From positions 1 through 6,019 of the forward strand of contig RFHW01000169.1 in assembly GCA_003695745.1 (NCBI GenBank): a stretch of DNA of 6,019 bases, in the 5' to 3' direction. A model generated the notes under the pieces. It was not told the DNA's origin. It worked only from the letters and a program-made list of their open reading frames with translations, and ran no database searches. Within the stretch, counting starts at the first letter, position 1; each line of letters begins with the position of its first letter. The DNA is from Methanobacteriota archaeon (lineage in GTDB: Archaea > Hydrothermarchaeota > Hydrothermarchaeia > Hydrothermarchaeales > SZUA-236). Shown here piece after piece: positions 1 to 5,248 of the stretch. The position numbers and the translations under genes are program-made.

Positions 1-191
1 GGTTTGACCCTGAGAAGGCAAAGAAGCTTGGGCTGAAGCCGGGGCCAGACTTTGCAAGGCTGAAGAGCGGGATGGAGGTGGATTCCGGGGGCAGGGTGAT
101 AAAGCCCGAGGACGTGCTGGTGTCGCAAAAGACGGTGATAGAGCTGGACGATGAAACGCTCAGGCTCCTTGGGAAAAACAAGGGCAGATAG
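1..191 (+). CDS. 3' fragment of a gene, probable archaeal D-aminoacyl-tRNA deacylase (DtdA-like) C-terminus
   Basis: The window opens inside an open + strand frame (first full codon at 3) that runs 62 codons to TAG at 189-191; the start lies outside. The visible piece has LGLKPGPDFARLKSG followed by GGRVIKPEDVL. This pattern (aliphatic-G-x-x-x-G-P-x-F-x-x-L-x-x-G, then a GRxIxPEDV segment) occurs, as I recall it, near the C-terminus of archaeal DtdA proteins, which hydrolyse D-aminoacyl-tRNAs so that D-amino acids do not block tRNA. A similar motif occurs in RNase Z metallo-hydrolases, but there it is followed by more catalytic domain, whereas this protein ends about 25 residues later, so DtdA fits better. 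The strong codon bias and charged C-terminus (NKGR) support a real gene. Family assignment is by motif memory and is moderate; being coding is more certain. Confidence 0.55.
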   Translation, partial: FDPEKAKKLGLKPGPDFARLKSGMEVDSGGRVIKPEDVLVSQKTVIELDDETLRLLGKNKGR

Positions 192-206
192 CTGAACTCT
201 GAATTT

Positions 207-230
207 GGCCTGCCATGAGCGGTGCAGGCC
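207..230 (+). terminator. inverted repeat after the 5'-most gene, possible 3'-end hairpin
   Basis: A perfect 7-bp inverted repeat (GGCCTGC at 207-213, GCAGGCC at 224-230) with a 10-nt loop lies 15 nt after the stop codon of the + strand fragment, in the gap between two convergent genes. No T-tract follows it, and archaeal termination depends mainly on T-rich tracts, so it may be a transcript-end stabiliser or chance. Confidence 0.3.
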
Positions 231-302
231 GCCTTCATCAAATCCCTTCTCTATCCCGGAAAGAGGTGGTGAGGCGCTCCCCCTCCGGCAGCCCCCGATG
301 TT

Positions 303-323
303 CCTCACGTCTTCCCTGTGAGG
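303..323 (-). other. small inverted repeat spanning the response-regulator stop codon
   Basis: CCTCAC (303-308) and GTGAGG (318-323) form a 6-bp dyad with a 9-nt loop, overlapping the last codons and the TGA stop of the response-regulator gene. As RNA it would place a hairpin at the end of that message. There is no following U-run. Its position is suggestive, but a 6-bp dyad can occur by chance. Confidence 0.2.
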
Positions 324-931
324 CTTTCCAGCTCTTCGATGTAGCTTTTGAAGCCCTCAAGGGTCTTTTGCCCTGTTGAGATGGCCTCCCTGAGCTTTGA
401 GCGCTCACCGGGGTCCTCTGTCCTGCTCAGGCTTTCTTTAAGCGTGGCCACCATGCTCCGGTGAAGCCTCTCCCGCCTTGCCGCCCTTTCATAGGCGGCG
501 GCCATACCCCTGTCCCCCGATGCAGAGAGGAGCCGGGACTTCTCCCTCTCGATGCGGTCCAGGTCCTCAATGATGCTGTAGTTGACCTTCTGTATCAGCG
601 TCTCTTTGGTAAAGGGCTTTTCAATGTAGTCGACAAGCTCCTCAATATCGCGGCGCCCTGCCGTCTCAGCCGTCAAGGGCTTTGCCGTGAGCATTGCAAC
701 AGGTATGTCCTCCAGCCCCTTCTGCCCCCTCATCTGCCTGAGGGTCTCCCAGCCATCGAGCCCCGGCATCATGATATCCAGCAGGATCAGGTCAGGCCGC
801 AGCCCTCTCAGCCTCTCCAGCGCCTCCTCACCGCTTCCGGCGCCTATCACCTCGTGCCCAGCGCTCTGAAGGATCTTCTTAATGAGGAGCACAATGTCCG
901 CCTCGTCATCCACTACCAGTATCCTCGCCAT
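305..931 (-). CDS. response regulator: receiver domain plus charged helical C-terminal extension
   Basis: This 208-residue protein begins with a complete CheY-like receiver domain (about residues 1-120): acidic pocket D8-D9 in ILVVDDE, phosphoacceptor D52 in LILLDIMMPG, switch threonine T82 in MLTAK and the conserved lysine K105 in YIEKPF. All key residues are present, so it should accept phosphate from a histidine kinase. Residues 121-208 are rich in Arg, Glu, Lys and Leu and look helical or coiled-coil; no HTH, GGDEF or other known output domain is visible, so it probably acts by protein contact. The frame stays open to an ATG at 985, but I chose 931: the TATA box at 964-971 lies downstream of the 985 start, the receiver fold starts at MARILVVDD, and GGTG lies 8 nt before 931. 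No kinase gene is in the window. It is divergent from the DUF362 gene. Confidence 0.92.
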   Translation of the reverse strand: MARILVVDDEADIVLLIKKILQSAGHEVIGAGSGEEALERLRGLRPDLILLDIMMPGLDGWETLRQMRGQKGLEDIPVAMLTAKPLTAETAGRRDIEELVDYIEKPFTKETLIQKVNYSIIEDLDRIEREKSRLLSASGDRGMAAAYERAARRERLHRSMVATLKESLSRTEDPGERSKLREAISTGQKTLEGFKSYIEELESLTGKT

Positions 932-963
932 CTTTCCACCACCATTACCTTTTGCCTTTGAAC

Positions 964-971
964 TAATTATA
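964..971 (-). promoter_or_regulatory. TATA box of the response-regulator gene
   Basis: On the minus strand the sequence reads CCTATAATTAG, with the TATA core at 971-964. Its centre is about 36 nt before the ATG at 931. With the usual archaeal spacing of about 25 nt, transcription would begin near 942, giving a short leader. GGTGGTGG at 943-936 could serve as ribosome binding site. This site rules against the upstream ATG at 985, which would lie outside the transcript. A distal minus-strand TATA-like string (TATAAAAAAG, 1100-1091) also exists but would imply a leader of about 140 nt. Confidence 0.6.
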
Positions 972-1035
972 GGTTGGGTTAACATATCTGTGCATTTCTG
1001 GACACATCCTGAAGTGGAAACGGTGCCAGGCCGAC

Positions 1036-1051
1036 CGAAAGCCTTATAAAT
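1036..1051 (+). promoter_or_regulatory. strong archaeal BRE/TATA promoter, distal to DUF362
   Basis: CGAAA (1036-1040) followed by TTATAAAT (1044-1051) is close to the archaeal BRE plus TATA-box consensus and is the best promoter match in the window. The expected transcription start is about 1072-1077, exactly where a long inverted repeat begins and next to a possible leaderless mini-ORF (ATG at 1077). The DUF362 gene starts 81 nt further on and has its own nearer TATA box, so this promoter may drive a leader, a small RNA or a second DUF362 transcript. Confidence 0.6.
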
Positions 1052-1072
1052 GACCTCCAGATTATCATTCTC

Positions 1073-1110
1073 GCCTATGGGGATATATGACTTTTTTATA
1101 CCCTATAGGC
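1073..1110 (+). repeat. 14-bp near-perfect inverted repeat (hairpin or operator) upstream of DUF362
   Basis: Left arm 1073-1087 (GCCTATGGGG, bulged A1083, then TATA) pairs with right arm 1097-1110 (TATA then CCCTATAGGC): 14 pairs, one of them G-U as RNA, one bulged base, and a 9-nt T-rich loop (1088-1096). It lies between two + strand TATA boxes and starts at the predicted start site of the distal one. It could be a 5' RNA hairpin, a T-rich-loop terminator or attenuator, or a dyad operator for a dimeric regulator acting on the divergent promoters. The sequence cannot separate these. Confidence 0.55.
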
Positions 1111-1125
1111 CCCCTCCCCCACAAC

Positions 1126-1136
1126 TTTTATATTAA
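1126..1136 (+). promoter_or_regulatory. proximal TATA box of the DUF362 gene (leaderless start)
   Basis: TTTTATATTAA at 1126-1136 is centred about 28 nt before the ATG at 1158. Archaeal transcription starts about 25-27 nt after the TATA centre, so the mRNA would begin within a few nucleotides of the start codon. No Shine-Dalgarno sequence is seen before the ATG (CTATAACTCTCATT), which agrees with a leaderless message. Confidence 0.6.
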
Positions 1137-1157
1137 GACACCGCTATAACTCTCATT

Positions 1158-1964
1158 ATGGTCAAGGTCAGCGTGGTGAGGTGTGAGAGGCCAGATGTGA
1201 AGGGGGCGCTGGAGCTCATAGACTTCACACCGGGGGACTATGACCTTGTGGCCGTAAAACCCAATCTCTGCGCGCCGCTGCCCTATTACACTGGGGCTAC
1301 AACAGACCTCAGGATGCTTGAAGAGGTCATAAAGATATTCAAGCCCTGCGCGGAGGAGCTTGTGGTGATGGAGGGCAACGGTTTTACAGCCACCGCGGAC
1401 GAGGCTGCCGAGAAGACGGGGGTGCTCGATGTGTGCAGCTATTTTGACGTTCCCTTTGTAAATCTCTCCAAGGATATCGCCATACCTGTTAAGGGGGAGC
1501 TGAAGGCCCTGCGAGATGCAAGGATACCCCGCACATATCTGAAGGCAGATCTCCTTGTCAACCTGCCTGTGATGAAGACCCACACGCTGACGACGGTGAG
1601 CCTTGGGATGAAGAACCTCCTCGGCATCCTCCCTGGGAGGAAAAGCACCTATCACTCAAGGCTTTCAGACGCCATCTGCGACATAGCCAGGATCAGGAAG
1701 CCTGACCTCACCATCATGGACGCCATCATCGGCATGGAGGGAGAGGGCCCGATAAGCGGGAGCCCGAAGAAGATGGGCCTTGTGCTGGCAAGCGAGGACA
1801 TACTGGCCCTGGACATAACGGCATGTCAGATTATGAGGGTGAACCCTGTGCACGTGGACCATCTTCAGAAGGCTGCCTACTACGGCCTTGGCGAGAGCAA
1901 TCCGGCGAAGATCGAGGTGGTGGGCGAGCAGATACCGGATGTGTGGGACCGGTTCATCGTCTAA
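1158..1964 (+). CDS. DUF362 family protein without ferredoxin domain
   Basis: The 268-residue product matches the DUF362 family: VKPNLC (33-38), GATTD (46-50), EGNGF (72-76), NLPVMKTH (135-142), GMKNLLG (150-156), MDAIIGMEGEGP (187-198), a typical SEDILALD segment (212-219) and the closing GLGESNPAKIEVVGE (243-257). Biochemical function is not established for most of this family; many members are annotated as iron-sulfur proteins because a C-terminal 4Fe-4S ferredoxin domain follows the core. Here the protein ends right after the core and no CxxCxxCxxxC motif is present, so it is the short form. Cysteines are scattered (9, 38, 64, 93, 174, 223). No signal peptide or membrane segment is seen; it should be cytosolic. 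The start is fixed by the proximal TATA box, with no ribosome binding site. It is a single-gene transcription unit whose stop overlaps that of the convergent HDAC gene. Confidence 0.87.
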   Translation: MVKVSVVRCERPDVKGALELIDFTPGDYDLVAVKPNLCAPLPYYTGATTDLRMLEEVIKIFKPCAEELVVMEGNGFTATADEAAEKTGVLDVCSYFDVPFVNLSKDIAIPVKGELKALRDARIPRTYLKADLLVNLPVMKTHTLTTVSLGMKNLLGILPGRKSTYHSRLSDAICDIARIRKPDLTIMDAIIGMEGEGPISGSPKKMGLVLASEDILALDITACQIMRVNPVHVDHLQKAAYYGLGESNPAKIEVVGEQIPDVWDRFIV

Positions 1965-2959
1965 AGGCTCCAGTAGGGTGAAAGGGCATCCCTCAGAGAG
2001 CGTATTCTGGACCTCACGATATCCGAGGCAGTCCTGCTCTCCTCAGGCGCCTGCACACGCTCCTCACCTTCCAGCCCATAAAGCCCCTGCAGGCTTGCAT
2101 GGACGCAGCGGGGTAGCCAGAGAAGGTTGTAGCCTCCTTCCAGCGAGAAAACACTCTTCTTTGCAAGGCCTTTCACATCCTCCGATATCCTCAGGTAGGT
2201 CTCTGTGGAGAGCTGCAGCCCCCCCAGGGGGTCGCTGAAGTGGGCGTCATAGCCTGCTGAGACAAGGAGGAGCTCAGGGCCAAAATCCTCAAGCACAGGG
2301 AACACGATCTCATCCAGGGCAAGCCCATAGCTTTCATCACCTGTGCCCGCCGGGAGGGGGATGTTTATGGTGTATCCCATGCCTTCGCCTGCGCCAAGCT
2401 CATCCAGAGACCCTGTGCCCGGGTAATGGGGCCACTGGTGGAGGCTGATATACAGGACCCTGTCTTCATAGAATATCTCCTGCGTCCCGTTGCCGTGGTG
2501 GAGGTCGAAGTCAAGGATGGCCGCTTTTTTGTATCCCTTTTCTCTGGCGTAGGCCGCCCCCACCGCCACATTGTTGAATATGCAGAAGCCCATGGCCCGG
2601 TCTCTCGTGGCATGGTGCCCTGGCGGCCGCACCAAGGCAAAGCCTGTGTCTGCAGAGCTGTTCAGGGCCGTTAACACCCCTCCAGCGGCGAGAAGGGCCG
2701 CCCTGTAGGTCTCTCCCGTGAAATAGGTGTCGCCATATACCGGGCTGGAGAGGCCTGAGGTGGCCTTCATCTCCTCCAGATGCCTCTTTGAATGGACGAG
2801 CAAAATATCTTTTTTACCTGCTGCCTGTGGCTCAACAAGGGGGAGGGTTTCAAAGACCCCCATCTCCTGCAAAAAACCCTTTATCGCCCTGAGCCGCTCC
2901 CTGTTCTCAGGATGCCCATCCATATGGTGTTTCAGGAAACCATCGCTGTAGACGATCAT
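1961..2959 (-). CDS. histone deacetylase family (class II-like / AcuC-type) zinc hydrolase
   Basis: The 332-residue protein spans a complete arginase/deacetylase-fold HDAC domain, with all expected catalytic parts: the His dyad in RPPGHHA (H115-H116), GFCIFNN (124-130), zinc ligands D152 and H154 in LDFDLHHGNGTQ, the third ligand D238 in SAGYDAH, and the catalytic tyrosine Y277 in EGGYN. It should therefore be an active zinc-dependent amidohydrolase removing acetyl or similar acyl groups. In prokaryotes this family covers acetyl-lysine protein deacetylases, acetylpolyamine amidohydrolases and AcuC-like proteins; the substrate cannot be told here. No signal peptide is present, so it is cytosolic. 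Its ATG overlaps the glycosyltransferase TGA as ATGA, and no Shine-Dalgarno is seen, so translation is probably coupled to that gene. At the 3' end its TAG overlaps the convergent DUF362 TAA. Confidence 0.92.
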   Translation of the reverse strand: MIVYSDGFLKHHMDGHPENRERLRAIKGFLQEMGVFETLPLVEPQAAGKKDILLVHSKRHLEEMKATSGLSSPVYGDTYFTGETYRAALLAAGGVLTALNSSADTGFALVRPPGHHATRDRAMGFCIFNNVAVGAAYAREKGYKKAAILDFDLHHGNGTQEIFYEDRVLYISLHQWPHYPGTGSLDELGAGEGMGYTINIPLPAGTGDESYGLALDEIVFPVLEDFGPELLLVSAGYDAHFSDPLGGLQLSTETYLRISEDVKGLAKKSVFSLEGGYNLLWLPRCVHASLQGLYGLEGEERVQAPEESRTASDIVRSRIRSLRDALSPYWSL

Positions 2960-3615
2960 CTTGATATGAACCGCAGGATGTCATAGACAACCCGGCACGT
3001 GTCCTGAAGGACCCTCACATTGGATTGCTCAGAGCCGTATATGCATGAAATCGGGACCTCCTTGATCGTGAACCCCTTTCTCGCGGCCTCCAGTATCATC
3101 ACATGCTCTATGGCGTATCTTTCAGCCCTCAGCTCAAGCTCAGGGACTATCCTGCCATCAAGGGCCCTGAAACCGGACTGGGGGTCGGTGATCCTCTGCC
3201 CTGCAAGGAGGCTGATGATCCAGCTAGCCACCCTGTTGGAGAACCTGCTACCGAAGGGCATGGACGAGTGGTCGTTGAAGAACCTGCTGCCTATGCAGAG
3301 CTGGGCGCCATCCATTACGCCCTCTATGAGCGCAGGTATCTCCTCAGGACAGTGCTGGAGGTCGCCGTCAAGGGTCACCACAACGTCAAAGCCCTCGCAT
3401 CTCCTGAGACCCACCCTCGTGGCGTTGGCCTTGCCCGTGTTCTCCTCAAGGGTGATGGTGAGGGCCCCGCTCTCCCTTGCCACCTCGGCGGTGTTGTCCT
3501 GTGAGCCGTCATCCACCACGATGACCTGGTCCACCATGGGGAGGGTCCTCCTCACCACCTCTCCGATGGTCTTTGAAACGTTGTAGCCCGGTATCACTGC
3601 AGCGCTTTTCATCAT
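2956..3615 (-). CDS. GT2 family glycosyltransferase, dolichol-phosphate mannose synthase-like
   Basis: A soluble 219-residue GT-A fold enzyme. Visible motifs: nucleotide-binding VIPGYN (7-12) and VVDDGSQDNT (33-42), ENTGKANA with the following GL (58-70), the metal-binding DGD (83-85) in TLDGDLQH with PEEIP, GSRF (109-112), and the acceptor-side DPQSGFRA (144-151), followed by E170/H171 and a helical C-terminus. The DLQHxPEEIP and QSGFR motifs are typical of DPM1-like enzymes, which transfer a sugar from GDP- or UDP-sugar to a polyprenyl phosphate at the cytosolic membrane face for protein or lipid glycosylation. No transmembrane anchor is present, as in DPM1 and unlike many bacterial homologues. 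Sugar and acceptor are not determinable. ATG codons lie at 3615 and 3612; both fit the TATA box. First gene of a two-gene operon with the HDAC-family hydrolase. Confidence 0.9.
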   Translation of the reverse strand: MMKSAAVIPGYNVSKTIGEVVRRTLPMVDQVIVVDDGSQDNTAEVARESGALTITLEENTGKANATRVGLRRCEGFDVVVTLDGDLQHCPEEIPALIEGVMDGAQLCIGSRFFNDHSSMPFGSRFSNRVASWIISLLAGQRITDPQSGFRALDGRIVPELELRAERYAIEHVMILEAARKGFTIKEVPISCIYGSEQSNVRVLQDTCRVVYDILRFISR

Positions 3616-3640
3616 CCCATCAACTCATATTGAAGGAGGT

Positions 3641-3650
3641 ATATAAAAAT
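3641..3650 (-). promoter_or_regulatory. TATA box of the glycosyltransferase-HDAC operon
   Basis: On the minus strand ATTTTTATAT (3650-3641) is centred about 29 nt before the ATG at 3615, predicting a start site within a few bases of the start codon and thus a leaderless or nearly leaderless message. It lies in the 62-nt gap after the TctA-like gene. The same T5 tract could also help terminate the upstream operon, since archaeal terminators are T-rich. There is no clear Shine-Dalgarno before the ATG. Confidence 0.6.
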
Positions 3651-3677
3651 GAGCCGCGGAGGCCCACATGGCATTGT

Positions 3678-4877
3678 TCATCCAAGGAAATAGATGATGG
3701 TGGGCACGATGAGCACCGCCATGGAGGTGGAGCGGTTCACACCCGCCTCCTGGACGAAGAGACCGATGGCGGAGGCGGTGGCGAGTATGAGCAGCCCTCT
3801 CCAGCCAGTGAGCAGGTCCACTAGGAGGGTGAGAAAGGCGATTATAACGAGGGAGAAGCTCCTGTAATCAAGGCTCTGGACAAAGAGGGCACCCATCTTT
3901 GCAAGCTCCAGGGTGATGAAGACAGCAAAGAAGGTGGTGAAGAGCACCACAGAGACCATGAAAAGGAGGTCTGCCGGTGAAAGGACATCCATTATCTCCT
4001 TCACAGCGATGGATGCGCCGCTTCGCGCCCGCCCGATGAGATAGAGGGCGAGGAAGGCGTATATGGAGTTCGCCGTGTTCACACCGCCCAAGGCGATGAG
4101 AAACTCCTTTTCATCACCCCCTCCAAAAAGCCCCTGTATGAGGGTTGCGCTCTGAGAGGAGCCGATGCTTGGCAGAAGACCGGCAAGCGCCCCGGCAAAG
4201 GACCCTGCAAGGACGCCTTTCCCATATCTCACAGGCTCCCATTCAAGGGTCTGGGGCGGGATGGAGGCGTTGGTCCTGAGGGAGGTGAGGAGGGTGCTCA
4301 CGCCGAAGAGACCGGTGAGCGCAGGGAAGAGGGCGTATTTCAGGCTGATAATGCCTCTGTCAAGGATGAGGATGCCCAAGAGGCCTGAATAGAGCACTGC
4401 CAAAGCGGCATAGAGCTGACGCCCCCTGTTCTGCATCCACACTATGTAGAAGAGCAGGGCTATGAGGAGATAGGGCACGGCAGCCCTCACATAGGGATAG
4501 ACTGCGGGCAGGACCATGATCCCTGCAAGCAGCATGAGCAGCCCCATGACCGTGGCCCCAAGGCCGCCCACAACAGTGAGCCGCACGGCCTCATATCCAC
4601 GGCCCTTCAAAAGAAGCCTGTGCCCTGGAAGGACTGAAAGGACGCTGTCCTCTTGAGGGGCGCCAAGAAAGATGGACGGTATGTAGTCCACGTAGGAGTG
4701 GACCAGGGACATGGCTATCACAAGGGCTATGACGCTGTATGGTGTGAACGACTCAAGGAGCGCCGGGAGCAGGGCGATGACCACTATGACCACAGTGTTC
4801 ACATGTATCCCCGGCACAAGCCCTGTGAAGGTGCCAAGGAGGACGCCCAGGAAGATGAAGGCCAGAAGATCTAACAT
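3678..4877 (-). CDS. TctA-like / DUF112 family integral membrane permease (archaeal type)
   Basis: A 399-residue, very hydrophobic protein with roughly ten or more membrane segments. Near the N-terminus is GVLLGTFTGLVPGIHVN (11-27), and a matching element GVLAGSFAGALAGLLPSIGSSQSA occurs in two adjoining pieces over 221-244; this repeated G-rich P-x-I-x-x-x-x motif is the hallmark of TctA-family permeases and indicates an internal two-fold repeat. The archaeal branch (COG1784-like) is related to the large subunit of bacterial tripartite tricarboxylate transporters. Unlike bacterial systems, no TctB small subunit and no TctC periplasmic binding protein is next to it. The substrate is unknown; an organic anion is the family-based guess. 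Its ATG overlaps the end of the OB-fold gene by 7 nt (ATGTTAG), and the ribosome binding site is weak, so translation is probably coupled. Last gene of a three-gene operon. Confidence 0.87.
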   Translation of the reverse strand: MLDLLAFIFLGVLLGTFTGLVPGIHVNTVVIVVIALLPALLESFTPYSVIALVIAMSLVHSYVDYIPSIFLGAPQEDSVLSVLPGHRLLLKGRGYEAVRLTVVGGLGATVMGLLMLLAGIMVLPAVYPYVRAAVPYLLIALLFYIVWMQNRGRQLYAALAVLYSGLLGILILDRGIISLKYALFPALTGLFGVSTLLTSLRTNASIPPQTLEWEPVRYGKGVLAGSFAGALAGLLPSIGSSQSATLIQGLFGGGDEKEFLIALGGVNTANSIYAFLALYLIGRARSGASIAVKEIMDVLSPADLLFMVSVVLFTTFFAVFITLELAKMGALFVQSLDYRSFSLVIIAFLTLLVDLLTGWRGLLILATASAIGLFVQEAGVNRSTSMAVLIVPTIIYFLG

Positions 4878-5248
4878 TCCACATCCCCGGCTCTCCGAGG
4901 AACCACCTCAAGCTCGCCCCGATACTCATCCACCACGCCTCTCAGGGCAATCTCCCTTCCTTCTTCAACACAGCTCACGTCATGGGCAACACCTTTAAAG
5001 ATCGCCACATTGATCCTTCCCTCTCCGTCCTCCAGGACAAAGAACAGGTGCCCATCGGCGCTCCTCCTTAACCCGTGCACAGTCCCCTTTACATAGACCC
5101 CGGAGCCCATGTCATCGGGGGTCAGGGACGATATGGGAACAGGGCCCTGCGCCTCTGACACCATGAAAAGGAGCACAAGCCCGATCGTGGAGAGGGCAAA
5201 TGAGAGGCCGAGCATCCTCCCGTCATCCATGTCAGACCCATTCCACAC
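4871..5248 (-). CDS. membrane-anchored OB-fold domain protein
   Basis: A 125-residue protein with one hydrophobic segment (about residues 13-30) and a C-terminal domain (about 50-118) with the five-strand OB pattern: VYVKGTVHGL, HLFFVLEDGEGRINVAIF, a central turn with EEGREIALRGVVDEY, and GELEVVP. This resembles the tRNA-anticodon/nucleic-acid-binding OB family found in RPA- and exonuclease-type proteins. Charge balance (R11 before the segment, none directly after) suggests the domain lies outside the membrane, or that the segment is a signal peptide cleaved around SEAQG. I used the GTG at 5248 because AGAGGT lies 5 nt upstream; it overlaps the DUF2101-like gene by 17 nt. An ATG at 5230, just after the upstream stop (TGACATG), is a fair alternative and would give 119 residues. 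Ligand unknown; nucleic acid binding is only a family inference. Confidence 0.68.
   Translation of the reverse strand: MWNGSDMDDGRMLGLSFALSTIGLVLLFMVSEAQGPVPISSLTPDDMGSGVYVKGTVHGLRRSADGHLFFVLEDGEGRINVAIFKGVAHDVSCVEEGREIALRGVVDEYRGELEVVPRRAGDVEC

Noticed and set aside
192..304. Possible small gene or RNA in the 113-nt convergent gap
   Set aside because: Only short frames and a 7-bp hairpin are present, with no TATA box or tRNA-like structure on either strand.
932..985. Upstream ATG extension of the response regulator (18 extra residues)
   Set aside because: The promoter at 964-971 lies inside this stretch, and the added residues do not belong to the receiver fold, which starts at the ATG at 931.
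1128..1655. 175-codon open frame on the minus strand within the DUF362 gene
   Set aside because: Antisense shadow of a gene with conserved family motifs; no promoter or ribosome site, and no recognisable domain.
3020..3586. 188-codon open frame on the + strand opposite the glycosyltransferase
   Set aside because: Antisense to a GT2 enzyme with all catalytic motifs; Ser/Pro/Leu-rich product typical of shadow frames.
3635..3693. 15-codon + strand mini-ORF (ATG 3649) with a good GGAGGT site 8 nt upstream
   Set aside because: The GGAGGT is attractive, but no + strand promoter precedes it, the spacer is the minus-strand TATA box of the glycosyltransferase operon, and the frame ends inside the permease gene. 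Probably chance.
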